This document shows, piece after piece, positions 15,889 through 24,314 of a stretch of 44,861 nt of DNA (positions within the stretch are counted from its first letter, which is position 1; each line of letters starts with the position of its first letter). The notes under the pieces were generated by a model. The model searched no databases and was not told the DNA's origin. It was given only the letters and a program-made list of their open reading frames with translations. Both the position numbers and the translations under genes were made by a program. This DNA comes from Candidatus Caribbeanibacter nitroreducens. Lineage in GTDB: Bacteria; Gemmatimonadota; Gemmatimonadetes; Palauibacterales; Palauibacteraceae. Location: assembly GCA_947581645.1 (NCBI GenBank), contig CANPVF010000055.1:1-44861 (forward strand), given 5' to 3'.

Positions 15889-16794
15889 ATGAGCGACGCC
15901 GAACGGGACCCCGATGCAGAGCCGGGAGGGCGTGAGCCGACGGAGCACAGCGCCGCTCGGTCGGACTCCGCCCTCCCCGACGAGGATCACCTGCGCGAGC
16001 TGCGACGCGAGGACGCCGACTTCGCCCGGGTCCTCCCGCTGGTCCGGCACCTCCGCCGCCACTGCCCGTGGGACGCACGGCAGACCCCCCGAAGCCTCCG
16101 GCCGTACCTGCTCGAGGAGGCCGGGGAAGTGGCGGACGCCGTCGCGGGAGGCGACGACCGGGAGCTGCCGGGCGAGCTCGGCGACCTGCTCCTGAACGTC
16201 GCCTTCCAGGTCGTCCTGGCCGAGGAGCGCGGCTCCTTCGGGGCCACGGACGTCGTCCGGCGGCTGGAGCAGAAGATGAAGGACCGGCACCCGCACGTCT
16301 ACGGGGACGCCGAGGAGCCTCCCCCCTGGGAGGAGCTGAAGGCCCGGGAGGGAGCGGAGGGCGGAGAGAGCGAGGCGACAGGCGACGAAGAGCGCGACGG
16401 ACGCGAGTCCGGCCCCCTGGGCGCCGCCCTCCGGGCGCAGCGCCGGGCCGCCGAGCGCAACTTCGACTGGCCGGACGTACGCGGGGCCCTGGCCAAGGTG
16501 CGGGAAGAGGCCGACGAGATGGAGCGTCTGGCCGACGCCGGCGCCGACCCGGATCGAGTGCGCGAGGAGGTGGGCGACCTCCTCTTCGCCGCCGTCAACG
16601 CCGCCCGCCTCTCCGCGGTGGACCCGGACCGGGCCCTGGTGGAGGCGGTGAGCAAGTTCCGGGATCGCTGGGGCCGGGTGCTGGAGCTGGCCGCCGACCG
16701 CGGCCTGGAGCCGGAGGAGGCGACCCTGGAGGAGCTGGACACCCTCTGGGACCTGGTGAAGGACGCAGACCGGGAGAGCGAGCGGGACGACTGA
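15889..16794 (+). CDS. mazG: Nucleoside triphosphate pyrophosphohydrolase
   Basis: MazG hydrolyses NTPs and dNTPs to monophosphates plus pyrophosphate and helps clear aberrant nucleotides. The 301-residue protein has two MazG domains. The first (about 30-130) has CPWDARQTPRSLRPYLLEEAGEV and the metal-binding GELGDLLLNVAFQ. The second (about 180-270) has NFDWPDVRGALAKVREEADE and EEVGDLLFAAVNAAR. EExxE and ExxD metal motifs are present in both. A Glu/Asp-rich linker of roughly 30 residues joins them, somewhat longer than in E. coli MazG. It is transcribed alone on the plus strand, divergent from alr and convergent with asnS, whose stop is only 22 bases from its own. Confidence 0.94.
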   Translation: MSDAERDPDAEPGGREPTEHSAARSDSALPDEDHLRELRREDADFARVLPLVRHLRRHCPWDARQTPRSLRPYLLEEAGEVADAVAGGDDRELPGELGDLLLNVAFQVVLAEERGSFGATDVVRRLEQKMKDRHPHVYGDAEEPPPWEELKAREGAEGGESEATGDEERDGRESGPLGAALRAQRRAAERNFDWPDVRGALAKVREEADEMERLADAGADPDRVREEVGDLLFAAVNAARLSAVDPDRALVEAVSKFRDRWGRVLELAADRGLEPEEATLEELDTLWDLVKDADRESERDD

Positions 16795-16816
16795 CGGCCC
16801 TCTCCCGACGGGTCGA

Positions 16817-18148
16817 CTACGGCTCGATTCGGTTCGTGAGCCGCGGGAAGGGGATGCACTCCCGCACGTGCTCGGTGCCGCAGATCCAGGCCACGGTCCG
16901 CTCCACCCCGAGGCCGAATCCGCTGTGGGGAAAGGTCCCGTATCGCCGCAGGTCCAGGTACCAGTCGTACGCCTCCTCCGGCAGCCCCTCCTCCCGGATC
17001 CGGGACAGCAGGATGTCGTGGTCGTCCTCCCGCTGGCTGCCGCCGATCAGCTCCCCGTACCCTTCCGGGGCCAGCAGGTCGTCGCACTTCACCGTCCGCG
17101 GGTCCTCCGGGTTCACCTTCATGTAGAAGGCCTTGGCCTCCTTCGGCCAATCGTAGACGAAGAGGGGACGGGAGCGCCCCTCCATGAGGGCCTTCTCCGC
17201 CTCGCCCCGCAGGTCCTCACCCCACTCGATCTCCACGCCGTCGGACCGGACGCTCTCCACGGCCTCGGTGTAGCTCATCCGCTCGAAGCGCTCCGAGAGT
17301 ACCGTCTCCAGCGGGCCCGTGTCGCGCTCCAGCGTCTCGAGCTCGTCCCCGCACCTCTCCAGGGCCCGCTTCACGATGAAGGTCACGAACTCCTCCTGCA
17401 GGGCCATGTTGCCCTCGGAGTCCAGCCACGCCACCTCCGGCTCCACCATCCAGAATTCGGTCAGGTGCTGGGGGCTCTTCGACTTCTCCGCCCGGAAGGT
17501 GGGCCCGAAGCAGTACACCCTGTCGTGGGCCGCCGCCGCGGCCTCGGCGTAGAGCTGACCCGTCTGGGCCAGGTAGGCCGCCCCCTCGTCGAAGTACTCC
17601 GTCTCGAAGAGCGTGCCCGCCTCCTCGCCGATGGAGCCGGTGAGGATCGGTGTGTCGATGAGCACGAAGTCGCGCTCGTAGTAGAAGTCGCGGATGGCCC
17701 GCACGACCTCGTTCCGGACCCGCATGATGGCCACCTGCCGGGGATGCCGGAGCCAGAGGTGGCGGTGGTCCAGGAGGAAGTCGACCCCGTGCTCCTTGGG
17801 CTGGATCGGGTAGTCCTCGGAGGGCCCGACCAGGGTGAGCCCGGTGGCGGAGATCTCGTGTCCTCCCGGCGCTCGCTCGTCCTCCTCCACCGTTCCCCGG
17901 ACCTCGACGCTGGCCTCGTAGTGCACCTCGTCCAGCGTCTCCCAGCTCCCGTCGTCCACCTGGTCGCGGGGGAAGACGGCCTGCACCTCCCCGGATCCGT
18001 CGCGCACCTCCAGGAAGGCGATCTTGCCGCTGGAGCGGAAGTGGCGGACCCAGCCCCGGAGGCGGACGTCCCGTCCCACGTGATCGGGGAGATCCTCGAC
18101 ACGGACGCGCTCCAGGTCGGGCTCGGCGGCGGGATCGGGGGTCGGCAT
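16817..18148 (-). CDS. asnS: Asparaginyl-tRNA synthetase
   Basis: This class IIb synthetase charges tRNA-Asn directly with asparagine. The N-terminal OB-fold (about 20-115) has VRLRGWVRHFRSSGKIAFLEVRDG. The catalytic domain has motif 2 in YCFGPTFRAEKSKSPQHLTEFWMVEPE and motif 3 in SGFGLGVERTVAWICG. The ending HVRECIPFPRLTNRIEP and the AQTGQLYAEA segment are of AsnRS rather than AspRS type. I chose the ATG at 18148 (MPTPDPAAEPDLERVRVEDL), giving 443 residues. The track ORF starts 27 codons earlier with unconserved sequence. It lies 98 bases downstream of recG and is the last gene on the strand before mazG converges. No terminator is visible in the 22 bases between the two stops. Confidence 0.95.
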   Translation of the reverse strand: MPTPDPAAEPDLERVRVEDLPDHVGRDVRLRGWVRHFRSSGKIAFLEVRDGSGEVQAVFPRDQVDDGSWETLDEVHYEASVEVRGTVEEDERAPGGHEISATGLTLVGPSEDYPIQPKEHGVDFLLDHRHLWLRHPRQVAIMRVRNEVVRAIRDFYYERDFVLIDTPILTGSIGEEAGTLFETEYFDEGAAYLAQTGQLYAEAAAAAHDRVYCFGPTFRAEKSKSPQHLTEFWMVEPEVAWLDSEGNMALQEEFVTFIVKRALERCGDELETLERDTGPLETVLSERFERMSYTEAVESVRSDGVEIEWGEDLRGEAEKALMEGRSRPLFVYDWPKEAKAFYMKVNPEDPRTVKCDDLLAPEGYGELIGGSQREDDHDILLSRIREEGLPEEAYDWYLDLRRYGTFPHSGFGLGVERTVAWICGTEHVRECIPFPRLTNRIEP

Positions 18149-18246
18149 GATCGGCGGTACTCGCTGTGTTCGGGGGGATGCTCGGACCGTGGACGGCGCG
18201 AAGTTAGAGGCCGCCACCGGGGCGAGCAACGCGTCCCCGACGGGTC

Positions 18247-20334
18247 TCAGCCCACCTCGTACAGCTCCTCGCGGTCGCCGTATCGCTCCACCAGCTCGCG
18301 GCCCAGCTCCCGGTGCTCCGGGCTGGAGAGCCCGGGATCCTCGCGGACGATCCGCCGGGCCCGCTCCCGGGCATGCCGCAGCAGATCGTCGTCCCGTTCC
18401 AGCTCGGCGAACTTCAGCTCGGGCACGCCGTGCTGCTCCCGGCCGAAGAAGTCGCCCTGCCCCCGGAGCCGCAGGTCGGCCCGGGCCAGCTCGAAGCCGT
18501 CCGTGGTGGCGGCGAAGGCGGCCAGCCGCTCGGGGGGCGGGTCCTCCTCCGTGAACGCGACGCAGTACGCCTGCTCGCCGCCCCGGCCCACACGGCCCCG
18601 GAGCTGGTGGAGCTGGGCGAGCCCGAAGCGCTCGGCGTCCTCGATGAACATCACGGTGGCGTTCGGGACGTCGATCCCCACCTCGATCACCGTGGTGGCC
18701 GCCAGCAGCTGGATCTCCCGGTCCAGGAAGCGCCGCATCACCGCCTCCTTCTCCTCCGCGGACATGCGCCCGTGCAGGAGCCCGACCTCGAACTCCGGGA
18801 AGCGCGCCGCCAGCCGGTCCCGCATCTCGGTGGCGGAGCGAGCGTCCAGGGACTCCGATTCCTCCACCAGCGGATAGACCACGAAGCCCTGCCGTCCCTC
18901 CCCCAGCTTCTGCCGGAGGAAGTCGAAGGCCGCCTCCCGGCTCTCGGGCCCGCGCACGCCGGTGACGACCTCCTTCCGCCCGGGAGGCATCTCGTCGATG
19001 ACGGAGAGGTCCAGGTCGCCGTACAGGCTCAGGGCCAGGGACCGCGGGATGGGCGTGGCCGACATCACCAGCGTGTCGCTCTCCCGGCCGGCCTCGCGGA
19101 GGGTCCTGCGCTGCTCCACGCCGAATCGGTGCTGCTCGTCCACCACCGCCAGCCCCAGGTCGTCGTACTCCACGCCCTCCTGGATCAGGGCGTGGGTCCC
19201 CACCACGACCCGGGCCGTGCCGTCGGCCAGCGCCGCCAGCCGGTCCCGACGCTCGGCGTCGGTGAGCGATCCCGTCACGAGGATCGCCTCCAGCCCCAGC
19301 GGCTCCAGCAGCTCGGCCAGCGTCCGCGCGTGCTGCTCGGCCAGGATCTCGGTGGGCGCCATCAGGGCCGCCTGCGTCCCGTTCTCCACCGCCCGGGCCA
19401 TGGCCAGGGCCGCCACCACGGTCTTACCGCTCCCCACGTCCCCCTGCAGGAGGCGGTACATGCGCTCCGGGCTCTCCATGTCACCGCGGATCTCCGCCCA
19501 GGCCCGCTCCTGGGCCCCCGTGAGCTCGAAGGGCAGGCTCTCGCGCAGACGGTCCGTCAGGTCGGGCTCGGCGTCCAGGGGCCGCCCCTCCCCCTCCGTG
19601 CGCACCCGCTCCCGGGCCCGGGCGAACATGAGCTGGAGGAAGAAGAGCTCCTCGTACGCCAGGCGGCGCCGGGCCGACTCCACCTGGCCGGGCTCGTCCG
19701 GCCGGTGGAGGGTCTCCAGGGCGTCCCGGAGGTGGGGGACACCGACCTCCGACCGCCACGCCTCTCCGAAGAGCTCCTTCTCCTCCACGGCGTCCAGCAG
19801 CTCGTCCAGGTTCTTCCGGACGATGCTCCGGATCTGACGGTGGCTGAGGCCCTCCGTGGCCGGGTACACGGGGAACACCTCTCCCCCCCCGGCCGCGGCC
19901 CCGTCCTCGTCCCCTTCCTCCTCGAGCGTCGTGAACTCGCGCGGCTGGATCTGACGGCCGTGGAAGAACTTCACGGGGCCGGAGACCAGAAGCAGGTCGC
20001 CGCGGTCGATGGATCGCTGGAGCCAGGGCTGGCCGGGCCAGGCGCACTCGATGACGCCGCTGTCGTCGCGGATCACCGCCCGGAAGATGCGGAGTCCCTT
20101 CTGCGTCGGTATGACGCCCTTCGAGACCACGCGCCCCACGACGGTGGCCTCGTCCCCGGGGTGGAGGGAGGAGATCGGCGTCAGGGTGGTGGCGTCCTCG
20201 TACCGGTGCGGGACGTGATAGAGGAGGTCGCCGCCGGTGCGGACGTCGAGCCGGGCGAACTTCTCGGAGCGGCTCGGACCGACTCCCTTCAGGTACTGGA
20301 TCGGCCGGTAGAGGGGCGAACCCTTCTGGCTCAT
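18247..20334 (-). CDS. recG: ATP-dependent DNA helicase RecG
   Basis: RecG is a branched-DNA translocase that reverses stalled forks and processes Holliday junctions and R-loops. The 695-residue length is almost that of the E. coli protein. The N-terminal wedge OB domain lies at about 60-150 (LHPGDEATVVGRVV, GPVKFFHGRQIQP). Helicase motif I is LLQGDVGSGKTVVAA, motif II is VVDEQHRFGVEQR (the RecG-specific DEQH form), and motif III is VMSATPIPRSLALSLYGD. The C-terminal part has IEVGIDVPNATVMFIEDAERFGL and HQLRGRVGRG. The start is the ATG at 20334 (MSQKGSPLYRPIQYLKGVGP); the longer track ORF runs through the ftsY 3' end without conserved sequence. It is 64 bases downstream of ftsY. Confidence 0.97.
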   Translation of the reverse strand: MSQKGSPLYRPIQYLKGVGPSRSEKFARLDVRTGGDLLYHVPHRYEDATTLTPISSLHPGDEATVVGRVVSKGVIPTQKGLRIFRAVIRDDSGVIECAWPGQPWLQRSIDRGDLLLVSGPVKFFHGRQIQPREFTTLEEEGDEDGAAAGGGEVFPVYPATEGLSHRQIRSIVRKNLDELLDAVEEKELFGEAWRSEVGVPHLRDALETLHRPDEPGQVESARRRLAYEELFFLQLMFARARERVRTEGEGRPLDAEPDLTDRLRESLPFELTGAQERAWAEIRGDMESPERMYRLLQGDVGSGKTVVAALAMARAVENGTQAALMAPTEILAEQHARTLAELLEPLGLEAILVTGSLTDAERRDRLAALADGTARVVVGTHALIQEGVEYDDLGLAVVDEQHRFGVEQRRTLREAGRESDTLVMSATPIPRSLALSLYGDLDLSVIDEMPPGRKEVVTGVRGPESREAAFDFLRQKLGEGRQGFVVYPLVEESESLDARSATEMRDRLAARFPEFEVGLLHGRMSAEEKEAVMRRFLDREIQLLAATTVIEVGIDVPNATVMFIEDAERFGLAQLHQLRGRVGRGGEQAYCVAFTEEDPPPERLAAFAATTDGFELARADLRLRGQGDFFGREQHGVPELKFAELERDDDLLRHARERARRIVREDPGLSSPEHRELGRELVERYGDREELYEVG

Positions 20335-20398
20335 GTCAGCTCGGTCGCGGCTTCGGGTCGCTCCGCCGACGGCCGCGGTGCCGGTCGGCGGTGACGCG

Positions 20399-21337
20399 TC
20401 ATGCGGCGCCCAGCAGCTCCCGGGTGTAGCGCCTGGCGTCGAACGGCTCCAGGTCCGGGAGCTGCTCGCCCGTGCCAAGGAACCGGACGGGGACCGAGAG
20501 CTCCCGGGCCACGGCCACCGCCGAGCCGCCGCTCCCGGTGCTGTCGAATTTCGTCAGCACCAGGCCGGTCAGGTCGACGGCCTCGCCGAACTTCTCGGCC
20601 TGCTGGATGACGTTCTGTCCGGAGGTGGCGTCCACCACCAGGAACCGCTCGTGCGGCGCCCCGTCCACGAGCCGGCCCACCACGCGGTCGATCTTCTGCA
20701 GCTCCTCCAGCAGGTCGCGCTGCGTGTGGAGCCGGCCCGCGGTGTCCACCAGCACACGGTCGGTTCCCCGGCTCACCGCGGCCTCCACGGCGTCGTAGGC
20801 CACCGAGGCCGGGTCGGCGCCGGACTCGCCGCCGATGAACTCCGCCCCGGCCCGCTCCGCCCACTCCCGGAGCTGATCCTGGGCGCCGGCCCGAAAGGTG
20901 TCGGTGGCGGCCATGATCACGCTCTCGCCCCGCTCCCGGCAGCGGTGGGCCAGCTTGCCCGCCGTGGTGGTCTTGCCCGTCCCGTTCACGCCCAGGAGCA
21001 GCACCACCCCGGGTCCCTCCGCCGGCGTCACGAGCTCCGGGGAGGCGGCGTCGGCCCCGGTCAGGATCTCCTGGATCTCCCGCGCCAGGAGCTCGCGCAG
21101 CTCCTCCTCGGTGGAGACGCTGCCCCGCTTCGCGGCCCGCTCCAGCTCACCCACCAGCTCCATGGTGGCGTCGACCCCGAAGTCCGCCTGCAGGAGCAGC
21201 CGCTCCAGGTCGGAGATCGTCTCCTCGTCGATGCCCTTCACCATGGCCCCCACGTCGGTGAGAGCCACGTCCTTGACCTTCTGCCAGAACGAGCGCTTCG
21301 GACGCTCGGAGCCCAGGTCCATGCCGTCGTCAGTCAC
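20399..21337 (-). CDS. ftsY: Signal recognition particle receptor FtsY
   Basis: FtsY is the membrane-associated SRP GTPase that delivers ribosomes translating membrane proteins to the translocon. The 312-residue protein has the N domain (helices from SFWQKVKDVALTDVG, about 17-95) and the G domain. It shows G1 GVNGTGKT (116-123), the insertion-box region DTFRAGAQDQL (146-156), G3 DTAGR (198-202), G4 TKFD (262-265) and the closing loop GTGEQLPDLEPFD. There is no long acidic A domain, as in many non-enteric bacteria. The G4 neighbourhood reads TKFDSTGSGG instead of the common TKLDGTAKGG, which is odd. The start is GTG at 21337; an ATG five codons in is an alternative. It sits 88 bases downstream of the M23 peptidase gene. 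Confidence 0.96.
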   Translation of the reverse strand: MTDDGMDLGSERPKRSFWQKVKDVALTDVGAMVKGIDEETISDLERLLLQADFGVDATMELVGELERAAKRGSVSTEEELRELLAREIQEILTGADAASPELVTPAEGPGVVLLLGVNGTGKTTTAGKLAHRCRERGESVIMAATDTFRAGAQDQLREWAERAGAEFIGGESGADPASVAYDAVEAAVSRGTDRVLVDTAGRLHTQRDLLEELQKIDRVVGRLVDGAPHERFLVVDATSGQNVIQQAEKFGEAVDLTGLVLTKFDSTGSGGSAVAVARELSVPVRFLGTGEQLPDLEPFDARRYTRELLGAA

Positions 21338-21425
21338 GATCTATCGTGGGGAGTCGGGGGAACGATGCGGTCAGTCGAGTCGTCAGGGGGCGGGGCGCCG
21401 GCGGCCCGACGCCGGGCGCGGCCGA

Positions 21426-22820
21426 TCAGCGGGCGGTCTCGTCGCCGGTCTCGCCGCTCCCGGCCAGGCGCGACAGCCGCGGCAGGCGGTACTCCACCAG
21501 GTCGGCGACGGCGGCCTCGCGCTGCTGGGCGAAGGCCTCCATCTGATCGTCGGGCACCGGGTCGCCGGGCGGGAGCTCGAGGTCGGCCGGGTCCACCTGC
21601 TCGCCGTACCGGAGGAACTCGTAGTGGACGTGCGGGCCGGTGGCCGTGCCGCTGGCCCCCACGTAGCCGATGACCTCACCCTGGGCCACCCGCTCGCCCA
21701 CGTCCAGGCCGCGGGTCCAGCCCCGCATGTGAGCGTAGCGCGTCCGGTAGCGCGAGTTGTGTCGGATCTCCACCATGCGGCCGTAGCCGCCCCAGTAGCG
21801 CTTCTTGCTCACGACGCCGTCGCCGGTGGCCTTGATCGGCGTCCCGCGTCCGGCCCCGTAGTCGATGCCCAGGTGGGCCCGGCGCCGCTGCAGGACGGGG
21901 TGGTACCGGCTGCGGCTGAAGCCGCTGGTCACCCGACGGTAGTCCAGCGGGGCCCGCAGGAACTCGGTGCGCAGGGACTCGCCGTCCAGGTCGTAGTAGC
22001 CGTCCACCGTGGGATCCGGGCTGTCGAAGTGGACGGCGAACAGGTGCCGGGCGCCGTTTCGGTATTCGGCGGCCAGGACCTGTGCCGATCGCAGGGTGCC
22101 GTCGGGCCGCACCTTCCGCCGGATCGCCATCCGGAAGGCGTCGCCCGTCCTCAGCTCCCGGAAGAAGTCGACCCGCCACCGGTAGATGTCCTCCAGGGCG
22201 TAGACGATCTCCACGTCCTCGTTCGGGGCCAGCTCCGCCGTGTCGCCGGACAGGGCCACGCTGTTCCCGAACAGGCTGTTTCCGGTGACCAGACCGGCCA
22301 CGACGATCGTGTCCGTGGTGACCGGAACCGAGTCGAGGCGGGCCACCCAGGTCGAGTCCCGGAGGGACAGCTCCAGGGTGCGGTCGCGGTCCAGGGTCAG
22401 GCCCAGCTCCCGGACGTCGCCCTCCAGCGGCTTCCTCCGCACCTCGAGCCGGGTTCCGGGCTGCAGGTGCTGCGGCCGGCCGTACTCCCGGATCCGCTGG
22501 ACGAGGCGGTGGATCTCGCGCGGGCCGAAGCCCTGCTCCGAGAGGAGACTGGCCAGGGTCTGGCCGGACTGCAGCGTGTCGACGGCGGTCTTCAGCGGCG
22601 GCGGGGCCGGCACCCGTACGGTGCGGACCTCCTCCTCGCCGCCCGGGAACACGCCGCCCGAGAAGACGCCGCTCCCCAGGGCCACCGCCACCGCGGCCAG
22701 GACCACGAGGACCACGCCCGCCCCCACGGCCAGGCGCGGCGCCCCTCCGGGCGACCGCCCGCCGTCGTCGCTCCGGGCGCCGTTCCCGGAGCCGGTGGGT
22801 GTGATGTCCTCGATGGTCAC
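21426..22820 (-). CDS. M23-family (LytM) murein endopeptidase, membrane-anchored
   Basis: This is a probable cell-wall hydrolase that cuts peptide crosslinks in the periplasm, similar in plan to MepM/NlpD-type proteins. The 464-residue protein has a short cytoplasmic tail, one membrane helix (about 29-50), and a LysM/OapA-like region (TLQSGQTLASLLSEQGFG, 81-99). A central beta-rich region typical of MepM relatives follows (GNSLFGNSV, VEIVYALEDIYRW). The M23 catalytic domain (about 295-405) has zinc ligands His316 and Asp320 (HLGIDYGAG), with His364 in YAHMRG and His397/His399 in PHVHYEF, so all active-site residues are present. The GTG start is supported by GGAGGAG seven bases upstream. Placement 129 bases after ftsZ suggests a role in division-linked wall remodelling. 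Confidence 0.9.
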   Translation of the reverse strand: MTIEDITPTGSGNGARSDDGGRSPGGAPRLAVGAGVVLVVLAAVAVALGSGVFSGGVFPGGEEEVRTVRVPAPPPLKTAVDTLQSGQTLASLLSEQGFGPREIHRLVQRIREYGRPQHLQPGTRLEVRRKPLEGDVRELGLTLDRDRTLELSLRDSTWVARLDSVPVTTDTIVVAGLVTGNSLFGNSVALSGDTAELAPNEDVEIVYALEDIYRWRVDFFRELRTGDAFRMAIRRKVRPDGTLRSAQVLAAEYRNGARHLFAVHFDSPDPTVDGYYDLDGESLRTEFLRAPLDYRRVTSGFSRSRYHPVLQRRRAHLGIDYGAGRGTPIKATGDGVVSKKRYWGGYGRMVEIRHNSRYRTRYAHMRGWTRGLDVGERVAQGEVIGYVGASGTATGPHVHYEFLRYGEQVDPADLELPPGDPVPDDQMEAFAQQREAAVADLVEYRLPRLSRLAGSGETGDETAR

Positions 22821-22931
22821 GCTGGCTCTCCTCCCGCTTCACCTGCCCGTGCGGCTATGGGTGTTACGCGTCTCTCGCCGACCGGATCCAGCGCGCGCCG
22901 GTGCGGGCCGGTGCCGGGCCTGTCCCGCGGA

Positions 22932-22948
22932 CCGGATCGGGCATCCGG
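22932..22948. repeat. Hairpin just downstream of ftsZ
   Basis: CCGGAT (22932-22937), five bases, ATCCGG (22943-22948) form a 6-bp stem starting one base after the ftsZ stop on the minus strand. There is no T-run after it, so full termination is unlikely. It may protect the ftsZ mRNA end or partly reduce read-through into the M23 gene. The remaining bases up to the M23 start show only its ribosome-binding site. Confidence 0.35.
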
Positions 22949-22949
22949 C

Positions 22950-24284
22950 TCAGTCCATCTGGCGCCGGATGAAGGTGGGGATCTCCAGGTCCTCGACGTC
23001 GCCGGAGCGCGCTCCCTCACCGCCGCGGCCGCGGCCGCTCCCGGCGCTGCGGTCGTCGGACTCCCCGTCCGACCGGGACGGGCCCTGGCCTCCCCGGTCC
23101 GCGTCGTCCTCGCCGCGAAAGTCGGGCCGGATGACCTTGTCCTCCGAGCCTCCTCCGCTCGACCCGGATCCGTTGCCGCCGTTCCTGCCCGAGGAGGACG
23201 AAGACGGAGCGGACGACGCACCGGCCGGCAGATCGTCGAAGGGACCCGGCCGCGAGCCCCCGCCGCCGGACCCCGCCCGCGCCCTGGAGGCGTCGCGCCC
23301 GCCGCGGGGCTCGTCCTCCTCCTGGTCGTCGAAGCCGGTGGCGATGACGGTGACCCGGACGGCGCCCTGGATGGCCTGGTCGTGCACGGCGCCGAAGATG
23401 ATCTCCGCTTCCTCGCCGGCGGCCTCCTGCACGATGGAGTTCACGGCCGTGACCTCGTCGATGGTCAGGTCGGGCCCCCCGGTGATGTTCACCAGCACGC
23501 CGGTGGCGCCCTGGATGGAGACGTTGTCCAGCAGCGGCGACGAGATGGCCTGCTGGGCGGCGTCCACGGCCCGGTCCTCCTCCTCGGTGGAGCCTCCCCG
23601 GCCCATGAGCGCCACGCCCCGGTTGGACATCACGGTCCGCACGTCGGCGAAGTCCACGTTGATGTCGCCGGTCACGGTGATCAGGTCGGAGATGCCCTGG
23701 GTGGCGTGGAGCAGGACCTCGTCGGCCTTCTTCAGGGCGTCGCGGAAGCTGGTGCCCTTGCCCACCACGGAGAGCAGCCGCTCGTTCGGCACCACGATCA
23801 TGGTGTCCACGCGCCGGCGGAGCTCCTTGAGCCCCGTCTCGGCGTAGCGCATCCGCTTCTTGCCCTCGAAGTGGAAGGGCTTGGAGACGATGCCCACGCA
23901 CAGGGCGCCCTGGTCCCGGGCGATCTCACCGATTCGGGGCGCCGCCCCCGTGCCGGTGCCGCCGCCCATGCCGGCGGTGACGAAGACCAGGTCGGCGCCG
24001 TCCAGGGCGCGCCGCACCTCGTCCTCGTTCTCCTCGATGGCCTGGCGTCCGATCTCCGGCCGCGCGCCGGCTCCCAGCCCCCGGGTCAGCTTCTTGCCGA
24101 TCTGGATCTTCAGGTGGGCGTCCGAGTTCTTGAGCGCCTGGGCGTCGGTGTTGACGGCGATGAACTCCACCCCCTGCAGGTCCTCGTCGATCATCCGATC
24201 GACGGCGTTGCCGCCGGCGCCTCCGACGCCGACCACCTTCATCTTGGCATTCTTCGACGCGCTGTCCTCGAATTCGAAGGTCAT
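22950..24284 (-). CDS. ftsZ: Cell division protein FtsZ
   Basis: FtsZ is the tubulin-like GTPase that forms the cytokinetic ring. The 444-residue protein has the nucleotide-binding VGVGGAGGNAVDRM (18-31), the tubulin signature GGGTGTG (107-113), and the T7 catalytic loop NVDFADVRTVM near residue 210. The globular core ends near residue 320. A long Gly/Ser/Asp/Arg-rich disordered linker of about 110 residues follows (DQEEDEPRGGRDASRARAGS and onward). It ends in the conserved C-terminal peptide DLEIPTFIRRQMD, which binds FtsA and other partners. It lies 30 bases downstream of ftsA within the dcw cluster. Confidence 0.98.
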   Translation of the reverse strand: MTFEFEDSASKNAKMKVVGVGGAGGNAVDRMIDEDLQGVEFIAVNTDAQALKNSDAHLKIQIGKKLTRGLGAGARPEIGRQAIEENEDEVRRALDGADLVFVTAGMGGGTGTGAAPRIGEIARDQGALCVGIVSKPFHFEGKKRMRYAETGLKELRRRVDTMIVVPNERLLSVVGKGTSFRDALKKADEVLLHATQGISDLITVTGDINVDFADVRTVMSNRGVALMGRGGSTEEEDRAVDAAQQAISSPLLDNVSIQGATGVLVNITGGPDLTIDEVTAVNSIVQEAAGEEAEIIFGAVHDQAIQGAVRVTVIATGFDDQEEDEPRGGRDASRARAGSGGGGSRPGPFDDLPAGASSAPSSSSSGRNGGNGSGSSGGGSEDKVIRPDFRGEDDADRGGQGPSRSDGESDDRSAGSGRGRGGEGARSGDVEDLEIPTFIRRQMD

Positions 24285-24314
24285 CTCGATCCCTCCCGGG
24301 AGTCCGTGGTTGCT

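Noticed and set aside
18149-18246. Possible asnS promoter (TTGCTC, 17 bases, TAACTT on the minus strand)
   Set aside because: The -10 matches consensus at only three of six positions, and read-through from recG is an adequate explanation.
21338-21425. Possible promoter or terminator between the M23 gene and ftsY
   Set aside because: The 88-base gap has GC-rich sequence but no T-tailed stem and no credible -35/-10 pair.
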